Source: an uncultured Sutterella sp.
GTDB lineage: Bacteria; Pseudomonadota; Gammaproteobacteria; Burkholderiales; Burkholderiaceae_F
Direction of reading: 5' to 3'
Assembly (NCBI GenBank): GCA_900764215.1
Contig: CAAFNI010000035.1
Coordinates: 1-34,583, forward strand
DNA: 34,583 nucleotides
Position 1 is the stretch's first letter; each line of letters opens with the position of its first letter. The translations under genes and the position numbers were made by a program. Shown piece by piece: positions 17,038 through 25,687 of the stretch. The notes below the pieces were generated by a model. The model made no database searches, was not told where the DNA came from, and saw only the letters and a program-made list of their open reading frames with translations.

Positions 17038-17944
17038 AGACCTTTAGCGAGCCGGTCACGCCCAAAAGCAAAAGCACAAGGCCGACCAGCATGAGAGGCG
17101 TCGGCCATTGGCTGCGCCACAGATGCGCGTAGGTCACGGCAAAGATCGTCTCGAAGATGATCATCTGGCCTCCCAACGCCGGCGGCAGCTTCTGGCTCAT
17201 CAGGCTCCAGAGCACGATGCCGAGCCAGGAGCCGCAGACGCCCAGAAACACCACCGTAGCGATGAAGATCCACGGTCTGGGTCCGAGAACATCGCCGCTC
17301 GTCCCGCCGGCGAGCAAGCCCATCCCTATGGCGGCGCAGGGCAAGAGCGCCAACCCCTGAGCGGTCGACCAGGTCTTGGGCGACTTCCCGGGATGTGACA
17401 GCAGCCACTCGGCGTTGCTGAGCGGATACCAAGTCCAGACGAATGCGGAAATGCAGGCGAAGGCGACGCCCAGCCAGAAGTTGCCCGACGTCACGCGGCC
17501 GTCCCCCACCAGATAGATGAATTCCGTCCAGTTGAGGCAGACCATGCCGGCAAAGCTCAAGAGAAGGGGCGGCATGATGCGCCGCCAGGGGACTGCGTGC
17601 TCACCGGCGCGCATGTTGCCGATGACGGCCACCATGATGGGAATCATGGCCGTGAAGGCGCCGGCGATCGGCGCCCCCGCGCGCTGGCAGGCTTCGGCCA
17701 GCAGCCAGTAGTAGAAGATGTTGCCGACGACGCCGAGCGCCAGGGCTCTCTTCCAGTCCGCCGCCGTATAAGACTTCAGTTCGCGCCACTCGGGCACCGC
17801 AAGGCCCACGGCCAGCATGCCGAACACCAGATAGCGCATCATGGCAATCTGCGCCGGACTGTAGTCGGGCAGAATGAGCGGGGCTACGTACACGCAGCCC
17901 CAGATCATGCATGCGGCAATGCCGAAGAAAACCCCGATCAGCAT
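16994..17944 (-). CDS. EamA/DMT-family transporter
   Basis: The 316-residue inner-membrane protein has about ten hydrophobic segments in two similar halves, the drug/metabolite transporter pattern of two EamA domains. The first half includes GIAACMIWGCVYVAPLIL and AFTAMIPIMVAVIGN. The second includes AFACISAFVWTWYPL and QMIIFETIFAVTYAH. I chose the ATG at 17944, which has AAGG about nine bases upstream. A TTG at 17965 would add seven residues. It starts 34 bases after sdaA on the same strand and may be co-transcribed. Its 3' end overlaps rmlB tail to tail by 44 bases. Substrate is unknown. An amino acid or metabolite exporter is plausible given sdaA, but that is a guess. Confidence 0.87.
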   Translation of the reverse strand: MLIGVFFGIAACMIWGCVYVAPLILPDYSPAQIAMMRYLVFGMLAVGLAVPEWRELKSYTAADWKRALALGVVGNIFYYWLLAEACQRAGAPIAGAFTAMIPIMVAVIGNMRAGEHAVPWRRIMPPLLLSFAGMVCLNWTEFIYLVGDGRVTSGNFWLGVAFACISAFVWTWYPLSNAEWLLSHPGKSPKTWSTAQGLALLPCAAIGMGLLAGGTSGDVLGPRPWIFIATVVFLGVCGSWLGIVLWSLMSQKLPPALGGQMIIFETIFAVTYAHLWRSQWPTPLMLVGLVLLLLGVTGSLKVFRKPRRTALNTTQP

Positions 17945-17978
17945 GGCGGTCAACCTTGCCTGCAAGCTGCTTTGATGA

Positions 17979-19358
17979 TCAGCACTCGACGATCGAAACA
18001 GCCAGACCGCCGAGACTCGTTTCCTTGTACTTGCTCTGCATGTCCCGGCCGGTTGCCATCATGGTGCGGATCACCTGGTCCAGGCTGATGTAATGCGAGC
18101 CGTTGCCGCGAAGCGCCATGCGGGCCGCATTGATGGCCTTGACGGCCGCAATGGCGTTGCGCTCGATGCAGGGAATCTGCACCTGCCCCGCCACCGGGTC
18201 GCACGTCAGACCTAGGTTGTGCTCCATGCCGATTTCCGCAGCATTTTCAATCTGCTCGACGGTACCGCCGCAAACGGCCGCAAGTCCCGCAGCCGCCATG
18301 GAGCAAGCCACGCCGACCTCCCCCTGACAGCCGACCTCGGCACCTGAAATGGAGGCATTTTCCTTATAAAGCATGCCCACGGCGCCCGCCGTCAGGAGGA
18401 AGGTCCTGACGCCTTCCTGCGTGCTGTTCGGAAAATGGCGCAAATAGTATTCGATCACGGCGGGGATCACGCCGGCCGCCCCATTGGTCGGAGCCGTGAC
18501 GACGCGGCCGCCGGCCGCGTTCTCCTCGGCCACCGCCATTGCATAGACGTTCACCCAATCCAGGACTGCAAGCGGATCATCGGTACGCTGCATCACGTCC
18601 CGCATCAGGGCGTTCGCGCGGCGTGCGATTTTGAAGGGGCCGGGCAACACTTCCGTCTGGCGCATGCCGCGCTCAACGGCGGCGTGCATCACGCGCCAGA
18701 TCTCGTCAAGCTTTTGATCAACCTCCTCCGGCATCCGGTCAACGCACTCGTTGCGATACACGAGTTCAGCAATCGTCAGGCCGTTGTCTCGGGCAAGCTT
18801 CATCAGCTCGTCGCCCGTACGATACGGATAGGGCTTCGTCTTTACGCCTTGGAACGCCTTGGGCGTCACGGGCTTTTCTGGATCGTCCTCCTGAGCGGCC
18901 ACAATGAAGCCGCCGCCCACGGAGTAGTAGCGCCGGCGATAGAGCAAGGCCTCTCCCGCAAACACCGAAAACTCCATGGCATTGGTGTGAAAGGCCGGCA
19001 CCTTGTCCGCATGAAAGGCGATGTCCTCATCGGGATCAAATGACACGGCATGCACGCCGTCGAGCATCAGCCGGCGAGAGGCGCGAACTTCCCGAATCAG
19101 AACGGGCACCTCATCCGGATCCATGGTTTCAGGGATGCGTCCCAGGAGCCCGAGCTGCGCAGCCGTATCCGTGCCGTGTCCCTTGCCCGTGGCAGCGAGG
19201 CTCCCCATCAGCTCGATCTTGAGCGATGTTGCCTGCTCGAGCATGCCTCGATCGCGAAGCAATTTGACGAATGCATACCCGGCGCGCATCGGCCCCACCG
19301 TATGCGAAGACGAAGGCCCGATGCCCACCTTGAACATGTCGAAAACACTGACTGCCAT
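17979..19358 (-). CDS. sdaA: L-serine ammonia-lyase (iron-sulfur type)
   Basis: The enzyme deaminates L-serine to pyruvate and ammonia using a 4Fe-4S cluster. The product is 459 residues (454 in E. coli). The beta domain starts SVFDMFKVGIGPSSSHTVGP (residues 3-22). The alpha domain carries TAPTNGAAGVIPAV, and conserved cysteines occur in GCQGEVGVACSM, NLGLTCDP and IPCIERN, matching the cluster ligand region. The start at 19358 has no clear Shine-Dalgarno. The leader may be about 160 bases if the TACAAT at 19525-19530 is the -10 box. I looked for a glycine riboswitch there and saw none. A small hairpin (AAGCCTT 19398-19404, AAGGCTT 19414-19420) lies in the leader. Confidence 0.96.
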   Translation of the reverse strand: MAVSVFDMFKVGIGPSSSHTVGPMRAGYAFVKLLRDRGMLEQATSLKIELMGSLAATGKGHGTDTAAQLGLLGRIPETMDPDEVPVLIREVRASRRLMLDGVHAVSFDPDEDIAFHADKVPAFHTNAMEFSVFAGEALLYRRRYYSVGGGFIVAAQEDDPEKPVTPKAFQGVKTKPYPYRTGDELMKLARDNGLTIAELVYRNECVDRMPEEVDQKLDEIWRVMHAAVERGMRQTEVLPGPFKIARRANALMRDVMQRTDDPLAVLDWVNVYAMAVAEENAAGGRVVTAPTNGAAGVIPAVIEYYLRHFPNSTQEGVRTFLLTAGAVGMLYKENASISGAEVGCQGEVGVACSMAAAGLAAVCGGTVEQIENAAEIGMEHNLGLTCDPVAGQVQIPCIERNAIAAVKAINAARMALRGNGSHYISLDQVIRTMMATGRDMQSKYKETSLGGLAVSIVEC

Positions 19359-19507
19359 TTTTTAAGCTGACTGAAATTCAAATTCCGAAAAGGGATAAAG
19401 CCTTGCACAAGGAAAGGCTTCGGACTGATGACGTCGACATCCTCAACATCCGCACGCCGGTTTGAAAAGGATGCCGCGCGAGGATCTCATCATACAGGGC
19501 CGACCAT

Positions 19508-19531
19508 ATACAATAACTACGCTCATTGTAT
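19508..19531. promoter_or_regulatory. Inverted repeat of -10-like hexamers between sdaA and GT9 gene
   Basis: ATACAAT (19508-19514) and ATTGTAT (19525-19531) form a perfect seven-base inverted repeat with a ten-base spacer. Each arm reads TACAAT on one strand: plus for the GT9 gene, minus for sdaA. For sdaA a TTGCGT lies 19 bases upstream of the minus-strand TACAAT, inside the GT9 start region. For the GT9 gene no good -35 is seen. The element could be two back-to-back -10 boxes, an operator, or both. Confidence 0.4.
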
Positions 19532-19555
19532 TTTCTCAATACGGGTTTTACGCAA

Positions 19556-20497
19556 ATGCCTAACGTTCTCTGCCGTCTGCCCAACCATGTCGGCGACTGC
19601 TGCATGACTCTTCCCGCCCTTCGCCTTCTGGAAGCGAGCGGCTTCACGCCCATGTTGACGGGCAAGCGCTGGGCAGAAGACCTGATGTCCGGCATGGGCT
19701 GGCGATTCGACCCCATTGAAGGGCATGTCTCCGAAGATCTGCACCGCATCCGCTACATCAGCAACCATCTGGGACCCCGTCCCCTAGGCCTGCTTTTCCC
19801 GAACTCCTTCAGCTCCGCCCTGCTCTTTACGATCGGGCGCGTCCGCAACGCTGGCTTCCCGACGGACGGCCGCCGCTTTCTTCTCGACAAGATCGTTGAC
19901 GAACCCGGCCCCATGCATGAGGTCGAGCGCTTTTTCCGCCTGGCCCACGGCGCCATCAAGGCATGGGGCGGGACGCCTGCCTGGGATGCCGTTCCGGAGC
20001 AGCTCGGCATGAAGCTGCTTGCCCGCCATGAAGCCGCCGCCCGCAACCTGATGGCCGAACACGGCATTCCGGAAAACTTCGCGCTGCTCGCGCCTATTGC
20101 CCGAGGACTTCATCACGGCAAGGAAAAACAGTGGAAGCATTTCAACGAACTCTGTGATCCGCTTCGCAACATGGGCATCGAACCCATCATCTTTCCCTCG
20201 GTTAGGGAGGAAGAAGCCAGCCGCGCTGCCTGTCCCAAAGCCACCATTCTTCCGCCCACCACTTTGGGCAACTATGCAGCCTTGGCCAAGCGGGCCCGCA
20301 TCGTCATTGCCAATGACTCGGGCATCAGCCATGTCGCCGCCGCCGTAGGCGCCAATCAGATCACGCTCTTGGGCGTAACGGATCCCGAAAGGACGCGTCC
20401 CTGGAACAGCAAGGCTGTTTGTCTTGGCAACAGCACAGACGGCTGGCCCTCTCTGGACGAGGTGCTGTCGGCTTTGAAGAAAAGTCTCGACCTTTGA
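19556..20497 (+). CDS. Glycosyltransferase family 9 protein (heptosyltransferase-like)
   Basis: The 313-residue product has a GT-B fold of the ADP-heptose:LPS heptosyltransferase family. It opens with VLCRLPNHVGDCCMTLPALR (about 4-23), equivalent to the N-terminal IGD-type block of WaaC and WaaF. The C-terminal signature is IVIANDSGISHVAAAVGANQ followed by LLGVTDPERTRPW, where the Asp-Ser-Gly region contacts the sugar nucleotide. The ATG at 19556 is preferred over a TTG at 19526 that lies inside the upstream inverted repeat. There is no strong ribosome site. It stands alone on the plus strand, diverging from sdaA and ending 12 bases before the convergent GT2 gene. Which heptose it adds cannot be told from sequence. 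Confidence 0.88.
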   Translation: MPNVLCRLPNHVGDCCMTLPALRLLEASGFTPMLTGKRWAEDLMSGMGWRFDPIEGHVSEDLHRIRYISNHLGPRPLGLLFPNSFSSALLFTIGRVRNAGFPTDGRRFLLDKIVDEPGPMHEVERFFRLAHGAIKAWGGTPAWDAVPEQLGMKLLARHEAAARNLMAEHGIPENFALLAPIARGLHHGKEKQWKHFNELCDPLRNMGIEPIIFPSVREEEASRAACPKATILPPTTLGNYAALAKRARIVIANDSGISHVAAAVGANQITLLGVTDPERTRPWNSKAVCLGNSTDGWPSLDEVLSALKKSLDL

Positions 20498-20509
20498 TTC
20501 CACGCCCAA

Positions 20510-21328
20510 TCAGTCGTAGCACTCCTGCATCGGCTTGGTTGGGAGCACTTTCTTCATCCGTCGCACCGTCTCAAGACGAGACAAATTTTCAGGAGATATT
20601 GTTCGATCGGCATTCTTGTGCCACAAGTGGAAACAGGGAGAAGTAAAGCCCGCCCACTTGATGGAACATCCGCTGCAGATGAGCCTTATGGCCATGTCGG
20701 AATCTTCGTACCCCCAACCCTCAAACGCCTCGTCTTGCCCGCCTACGGCCAAAAAATCCTCCCGATAAAGAGACCAGTTGCAACCCCTCAGCAATTGCCA
20801 GCGGTTCGGGCGGATCGTTCTCAAAAAACCCAACGGGAGAGATACGGCAGGTTGCCATCGATTGACGGCACGAATTCTGCCCAGATCTCTCAGTTTCGAT
20901 AGAGACTCGCACCATGTCAGGTCGCCCGAGTTCAGACAAACCTGAGAAAAATGTTTGGCCACAAGAATTCTCTGCCCGGCCAAGACAGATCGTCGTTCCG
21001 CAAGCCGTCTATGCGAAGCGACGAAGTCCCGCCGAACAATACAGTCTCCGTCCATGAAAACCAGATATCCACCGGAGCAACGGGTCACCGCTGCGTTGCG
21101 GGACCGAGCGAGCCTGAAACCCTTGTCTTCCTGCCAAGAATGAATGATCCTCACCGAACTTTTGCGACGCCATTCATCAACAACACGTGCCGTTTCCGGC
21201 CCAGATCCATCATCAGCGACAACGATCTCAAAATTCGAATCCGTCTGCAGAGAAAGCGACTTCAAGGCCAAATTCAACGCTTCGGGCCAGTTGTAGGTTG
21301 ATACGACGACGGAGATCAATTCATCCAT
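20510..21328 (-). CDS. Glycosyltransferase family 2 protein with galactosyltransferase-type C-terminus
   Basis: The 272-residue product starts MDELISVVVSTYNWPEALN, the GT-A strand of family 2 transferases. The metal-binding motif is in YLVFMDGDCIVRRDF. A C-terminal block GGQDEAFEGWGYEDSDMAIRL matches the WGYEDxD signature (Glyco_transf_7C type) of bacterial polysaccharide polymerases and LPS transferases. A longer reading frame begins at 21472, but the ATG at 21328 shares one base with the stop of the upstream gene (TGATG) and has GGGAGG about ten bases upstream, so translation is probably coupled. It is the last gene of nadK-recN-GT2-GT2. The predicted place of action is the inner-membrane cytoplasmic face, on LPS core or another surface glycan. 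Confidence 0.9.
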   Translation of the reverse strand: MDELISVVVSTYNWPEALNLALKSLSLQTDSNFEIVVADDGSGPETARVVDEWRRKSSVRIIHSWQEDKGFRLARSRNAAVTRCSGGYLVFMDGDCIVRRDFVASHRRLAERRSVLAGQRILVAKHFSQVCLNSGDLTWCESLSKLRDLGRIRAVNRWQPAVSLPLGFLRTIRPNRWQLLRGCNWSLYREDFLAVGGQDEAFEGWGYEDSDMAIRLICSGCSIKWAGFTSPCFHLWHKNADRTISPENLSRLETVRRMKKVLPTKPMQECYD

Positions 21329-22095
21329 CAAAACCTCCCTCCGCTGTTGGCCAACAGAAAGTATTTGGCATATTTCATGAACGTGTAGTACGCATGATGC
21401 ACCGCGAACATCACGCCCATGCGTCCGTCCAGAAAGCCCCTGTTGAAGAAGTAGACCTTGATGAAAGCCCATGTCGGCTTGACGAAGACGCCCGCAAAAA
21501 AGCCGGTCTTTCTGCCTTTTTCGACTTGCTGAACGGCAAGATAATCGGTGTAGACATCAAGCTTTCGAATGGTGGCGCTCCAGTTTTCATATGGCTGATG
21601 CAACAAAACGCCCTGAAGATTTTTCTGAGCAAAAGGGCTGACCAGTCTCTCATGCACGCGCCCTTCAACCGCAAGGCCTTCCTTTGGAAAGAGACGAAGG
21701 ACGCGATCGCTTCGCATGGAGCCGTGCGTAACGTCGTAATGCGGGAATCGGTTTTCGCGCTTGAGAAAATATGCGGCCTTTTCTCCACAGCTCAGAACGC
21801 GACGAATGTCCTCTGCAAGTTCATCCGTCACAAACTCATCGGAATCGATGAACAGAACCCAGTCCCCCTTGCATTGTTCGATTCCAAATCGTCTCTGGGC
21901 CGCAAAGTCTCCGTCCATGGCATGCCTGATCACCTTGGCACCGCACCGCAACGCAATATCGGCGGTCTCGTCCGTACTGAAATCGTCAATGATGATCAGC
22001 TCGTCGGCAAACTTCAGGGATTGCAGGCACTTTTCCAACAAGGCCGAGCTGTTTTTGGTCAGCACAACTGCCGACAAGCGTGCTTCAGGATTCAT
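21328..22095 (-). CDS. Glycosyltransferase family 2 protein (WaaE/KdtX-like)
   Basis: The 255-residue product resembles the LPS core beta-1,4-glucosyltransferase group. It begins ARLSAVVLTKNSSALLEKCL with strand LIIIDDFSTDETADIA. The metal motif is WVLFIDSDEFVTDEL, and EGRVHERLV with a conserved HxP-like region follows. The C-terminus has hydrophobic and aromatic stretches (GRMGVMFAVHHAYYTFMKY) probably lying on the membrane. The start at 22095 has GGAGG five bases upstream and lies inside the last codons of recN (11-base overlap), so it is translated from the recN message. A frame reaching 22206 exists but would overlap recN far more. Sugar and acceptor are unproven. Confidence 0.9.
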   Translation of the reverse strand: MNPEARLSAVVLTKNSSALLEKCLQSLKFADELIIIDDFSTDETADIALRCGAKVIRHAMDGDFAAQRRFGIEQCKGDWVLFIDSDEFVTDELAEDIRRVLSCGEKAAYFLKRENRFPHYDVTHGSMRSDRVLRLFPKEGLAVEGRVHERLVSPFAQKNLQGVLLHQPYENWSATIRKLDVYTDYLAVQQVEKGRKTGFFAGVFVKPTWAFIKVYFFNRGFLDGRMGVMFAVHHAYYTFMKYAKYFLLANSGGRF

Positions 22096-23746
22096 GTCCG
22101 CCTCCACGCAGCATTTCTTGCGCCACGGCACGCGTATTGTCGGAAATTGAAATGCCGGCCAGCATGCGGGCCACCTCTTCCACGCGCTCCCGTGCCGACA
22201 GAACACGCAGACTGCTCAGAGTCGTCTCGCCCGTAAACTGCTTCTCCACACGCCAGTGATTGTCGCCGCAAGCGGCCACCTGCGGAAGGTGCGTCACGCA
22301 CAGAACCTGGCGGCTTTCGCCAAGCTTGTGCAAAAGCTGCCCCACCACCTCAGCGGTTGCGCCCCCGATGCCGCTGTCCACTTCGTCGAAAATCAGGGTA
22401 GGCACCGGCATGGCCGCTGCCGTGATGACGGCAATGGCCAGACTGATGCGGGCGAGTTCGCCGCCCGAAGCGACCTTGATCAGGGGCCTTGTCTGAACGC
22501 CGGCATGTCCGGCGATGAGAAATTCGCAATGCTCGGATCCTGAAGCGCTCGGCGCTTGATTGACAAGTGCAATTTCAAGGCGCGCACCCTTCATCGCCAA
22601 TCGCTGCATCTGCGCCGTCACGGCCTCGCCAAGTGCCTGCGCGCCATGCCTGCGAGCCTCAGAGAGCTTCGCGGCGGCTGCGTCATACGTTCCTCGCGCC
22701 GAAGCTTCCGTTTTTCTCAGCGCCTCTACGTCCTTGGCTCCCGTCAGCGTCTTGAGTTCAGCCCTGCTGTCCTCCAGCAGCCGAGGCAACCCCTCGGGCT
22801 CGGTACGGAACTTTCGAGCAAGCTCGTAGTAATGTGACACTCGTCGGTCAACTTCGGCAAAGCGTTCGCCGTCGAGATCGGACCGATCCAGATAACGGGC
22901 GGCATCACGCGCCGCCTCTTCTATGAGATCCATGCCTGTTGCAAGCGTTTCCGCCACCGCCGCAAGCTTTTCGTCGTAACGGCTCAGCGATGAAAGCTTG
23001 GCATGAGCCGAAGACAGCATGGCGGAGGCGGACTCGCCGTTTTCCGTCAGCGTGCCGAGCACCTCATTCAAGCCCTCGGCAATGGCAACGCCGTGAGAAA
23101 GACGGCGATGATCGGCATTGAGTTCCTCCCACTCGCCTTCCCGGGGCGAGAGCGCCTCCAGATCCTCTATCATCCAGGCAAGCCTTCCGGCCTTTTCGGC
23201 AATGGCATCGGCATTGGCCGTCGCGTCATCAAGCGCACGGCGAGCCTTCTGCCAGGCGTTGAAGGCTTCCCTGACGGCGGCGAGTTCGGCAGAAGTGCCC
23301 GCATGATCGTCAAGAAGCTTGAGCTGGTAGGCGGGCTTCAGAAGCGACTGGTGCGCGTGCTGTCCGTGAACGTCGATAAGCGTTTCACCGAGCTCCCTCA
23401 GCTGAGAAGCTGCAACGGATACGCCGTTCACCCAGGCCCGGGAGCGTCCCTTGACATCCACCGTGCGGCGAATCATCAGCATGTCGTCCCCCGTTTCGAG
23501 CTCGTTGGCCGCAAGCCACCGGCGGGCATTTTCAGACGGCAGGAACTCCGCCACGATATTCGTGCGCTCAGCGCCTTCTCGCACGACGCCTGCGTCCGCC
23601 CGGCCTCCGAGAATAAGCTGCAGCGCATCGATGAGAATGGACTTCCCCGCCCCGGTTTCACCCGTCAGAACGGTAAAGCCCTGACGAACGTCCAGGCTCA
23701 GGGACTCGACGATCACAAAGTCTCTCAGGCTTAAGGCGGCCAGCAT
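22085..23746 (-). CDS. recN: DNA repair protein RecN
   Basis: RecN is an SMC-like ATPase that acts in double-strand break repair. The product is 553 residues, the same as in E. coli. The N-terminus MLAALSLRDFVIVESLSLD leads to Walker A GETGAGKSILIDAL (about 31-44). A long coiled coil follows through the middle. The C-terminal ATPase half holds the signature SGGELARISLAIAV and Walker B PTLIFDEVDSGIGG, then CVTHLPQVAACGDNHW. It follows nadK by 41 bases on the same strand, a common pairing in proteobacteria. I found no LexA-type CTG-N10-CAG box in the short gap, so SOS control is not visible here. Its 3' end overlaps the first GT2 gene. Confidence 0.97.
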   Translation of the reverse strand: MLAALSLRDFVIVESLSLDVRQGFTVLTGETGAGKSILIDALQLILGGRADAGVVREGAERTNIVAEFLPSENARRWLAANELETGDDMLMIRRTVDVKGRSRAWVNGVSVAASQLRELGETLIDVHGQHAHQSLLKPAYQLKLLDDHAGTSAELAAVREAFNAWQKARRALDDATANADAIAEKAGRLAWMIEDLEALSPREGEWEELNADHRRLSHGVAIAEGLNEVLGTLTENGESASAMLSSAHAKLSSLSRYDEKLAAVAETLATGMDLIEEAARDAARYLDRSDLDGERFAEVDRRVSHYYELARKFRTEPEGLPRLLEDSRAELKTLTGAKDVEALRKTEASARGTYDAAAAKLSEARRHGAQALGEAVTAQMQRLAMKGARLEIALVNQAPSASGSEHCEFLIAGHAGVQTRPLIKVASGGELARISLAIAVITAAAMPVPTLIFDEVDSGIGGATAEVVGQLLHKLGESRQVLCVTHLPQVAACGDNHWRVEKQFTGETTLSSLRVLSARERVEEVARMLAGISISDNTRAVAQEMLRGGGHES

Positions 23747-23787
23747 GAATGCGTCTCTCCGGAAGCAGTATTGAAGGAGCTACTCTA

Positions 23788-24702
23788 TCAGCTTCCAGAC
23801 AAATTCGTGCGCCGCTTCACGCTTGTCGGCATGAAGTTCCACTTCAGCTTGCGGCGCAGAAGATCAAAGTAGTCGTAGCCGGCTGGATGAAGCATCGTCA
23901 TGGTCATCTCGGTCGGCCGGATCTTGAGTACGTCTCCGGGCTGCACGTCGCAGAATTCCTGCATGTCGCAATAGGCGACGGCATCGCGCGCATTGGTGAG
24001 CTCAATGTCGATCGCCACGCCGACGGGAAGCACGATGGGGCGGTTGGACAACGTGTGCGGCGCAACGGGCACGAGGCACAGCCCCTGAAGGGACGGATGC
24101 AGAATCGGGCCGCCCGCCGCGAGGGAATAGGCGGTGGATCCCGTCGACGTCGAGCAGATGATGCCGTCGGCCGACTGGCTCGACATCTGCTGCCCGTTCA
24201 CGTAAATCACAAATTCGACCATCCCGCCCGCACGGCCGTGGCTGATGCCCACGTCGTTGACGGCGATGCCTGAGAAGATCGACTGTCCATGCCGGACGAC
24301 CTCGCCCGCGAGCATGCGGCGCACGTCCCGCGTGTAGCGTCCTGCGAGCACCTGCGGCAGAATTCTCTCCATGTCCTCCAGCACGATGTCCGTGATGAAG
24401 CCGAGCCGGCCCGCATTGACGCCGATGATCGGAATGTCGAATCCCGCAAGATCGCGGGCAACCCCCAGCATCGTGCCGTCTCCGCCCAGCACGATTGCAA
24501 GATCGCACATGGCTCCGAGTTCTGCTCGGGCGTATCCCGGCCGGCTGCTCCTCCCCTTGAGGGAGGCGGCGCTGCGCTCGCACAGGAAAACCTGCGCGCC
24601 GCAGGTCTCGATCACCTTGATCAGCGCCTGAAGCGGCACGACCATGATTTCGGTCGGCTTGACGAAAACCGCAACTTTCTTGAATGCAGATGTCATGGGC
24701 AT
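23788..24702 (-). CDS. nadK: NAD kinase
   Basis: NadK phosphorylates NAD to NADP with ATP or polyphosphate. The product is 304 residues from the chosen start. The signature LGGDGTMLGVARD holds the catalytic aspartate. NAGRLGFITD and a C-terminal STSTGSTAYSLAAGGPILHP follow as in all bacterial members. The ATG at 24702 (MPMTSAFKK) fits the family N-terminus, and one six bases further in (24696) is equally possible. An ATG-like extension to 24771 adds residues that look non-homologous. No Shine-Dalgarno is evident. It is the first gene of nadK-recN-GT2-GT2. A TATAGT box lies 33 bases upstream. Confidence 0.95.
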   Translation of the reverse strand: MPMTSAFKKVAVFVKPTEIMVVPLQALIKVIETCGAQVFLCERSAASLKGRSSRPGYARAELGAMCDLAIVLGGDGTMLGVARDLAGFDIPIIGVNAGRLGFITDIVLEDMERILPQVLAGRYTRDVRRMLAGEVVRHGQSIFSGIAVNDVGISHGRAGGMVEFVIYVNGQQMSSQSADGIICSTSTGSTAYSLAAGGPILHPSLQGLCLVPVAPHTLSNRPIVLPVGVAIDIELTNARDAVAYCDMQEFCDVQPGDVLKIRPTEMTMTMLHPAGYDYFDLLRRKLKWNFMPTSVKRRTNLSGS

Positions 24703-24735
24703 GGAAATGCGTAAATGTGAACCGCGATCAGAAGC

Positions 24736-24764
24736 ACTATACCTCTGCAAGTGTTCGAAAAGAA
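24736..24764 (-). promoter_or_regulatory. Candidate promoter of the nadK operon
   Basis: On the minus strand TATAGT (24741-24736) is preceded by TTCTTT (24764-24759) with a 17-base spacer. It would start the transcript about 27 bases before the nadK start. The -10 match is good and the -35 is poor. Confidence 0.35.
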
Positions 24765-24769
24765 AGCAC

Positions 24770-24802
24770 AAAAAACGGGAACCGACCTGGAATCGATTCC
24801 CG
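24770..24802 (-). terminator. Intrinsic terminator after fabI
   Basis: On the minus strand a ten-pair stem (CGGGAATCGA with TCGGTTCCCG, one T-G wobble) and a seven-base loop are followed by six T. It starts 26 bases past the fabI stop and separates fabI from nadK. Confidence 0.85.
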
Positions 24803-24828
24803 CTTCACGGCGTCTTGAAGCGTGGAGG

Positions 24829-25623
24829 CTACTTGTCCGCCTCAATCATCGCGGCACCCATGGCATGGAAGCCCGCATCAACATAGACGACGTCGCCGGT
24901 GAGACCGCTGGCAAGATCGGAAAGAAGGAAGGCAGCCGTATTGCCGACTTCCTCGGTCGTCACCGTGCGTCCGAGCGGCGCAGCCTGCTCCATCACATGC
25001 AGAAGCTTGCCGAAATCCTGAATCCCGGAGGCGGCGAGCGTCTTGATGGGACCGGCGGAAATGGCGTTCGCACGAATGCCTTCCTTGCCGAGACTTGCGG
25101 CAAGATAACGCGTGCTCGACTCGAGCGCGGCCTTGGCGAGCCCCATCGTGTTGTAGTTGGGCACGACGCGTTCGCTGCCGAGATAGGTGAGCGTGAGCAC
25201 GGATGCCTGACGCCCCTTCATGAGCGGCAGGAAGGCCTTGGCCATCGCGGGATAGGAATAGGCGGAGATGTCCATGGCGATCTTGAAGGATTCGCGCGAA
25301 AGGCCTTCTAGGAAGTCGCCCGCAATGGCTTCGCGCGGCGCGAAGCCGATCGAGTGCACGAAGCCGTCGAGTCCGCCCCAAGCCTTGCCGAGCTCCTCCA
25401 CGACCGCGGCAATATCTTCGTCGCTGCCGACGTCCATGCGGTAGACGAGCTTGCTGTCAAAATCGGCGGCCAGTCCCTCGATGCGCTCGCGATAGCGTTC
25501 GTTGACGTACGTGAAGGCCAGTTCGGCGCCTTCTCGGCGGCAAGCCTTGGCAATGCCGTAGGCAATCGAGCGATTGGAGATCACGCCCGTGATCAGAAGC
25601 TTCTTGCCGTTCAGAAATCCCAT
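24829..25623 (-). CDS. fabI: Enoyl-[acyl-carrier-protein] reductase (NADH)
   Basis: FabI reduces the trans-2-enoyl-ACP double bond in each cycle of fatty-acid elongation. The product is 264 residues (262 in E. coli). The SDR cofactor region GFLNGKKLLITGVISNRSIA has the enoyl-reductase GxxxxxSIA variant. The active-site tyrosine and lysine are in NYNTMGLAKAALES (Tyr-x6-Lys). HSIGFAPR and ANAISAGPIKTLAASGI are further family blocks. The ATG at 25623 gives the classic MGFLNGK start. A GTG at 25635 would add four residues. FabI is the target of triclosan, and no resistance substitution was searched for. It is transcribed alone, with a -10 box upstream and a strong terminator after. Confidence 0.97.
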   Translation of the reverse strand: MGFLNGKKLLITGVISNRSIAYGIAKACRREGAELAFTYVNERYRERIEGLAADFDSKLVYRMDVGSDEDIAAVVEELGKAWGGLDGFVHSIGFAPREAIAGDFLEGLSRESFKIAMDISAYSYPAMAKAFLPLMKGRQASVLTLTYLGSERVVPNYNTMGLAKAALESSTRYLAASLGKEGIRANAISAGPIKTLAASGIQDFGKLLHVMEQAAPLGRTVTTEEVGNTAAFLLSDLASGLTGDVVYVDAGFHAMGAAMIEADK

Positions 25624-25687
25624 ATTCAGTCTCACTTCATCTGGGCCGGGGTCCTTTCGCGGAGCACCCGGCGGGTTTCAAGCATCG

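Noticed and set aside
19359..19520. A glycine riboswitch in the sdaA leader
   Set aside because: No tandem aptamer cores are visible; only a small hairpin is present.
21329..21472. A longer N-terminus for the last GT2 protein, starting at 21472
   Set aside because: The added 48 residues lie inside the upstream GT2 gene, look unrelated to GT2 proteins, and the ATG at 21328 has a strong ribosome site.
23747..23787. A LexA box ahead of recN
   Set aside because: No CTG-N10-CAG arrangement is found in the nadK-recN gap.
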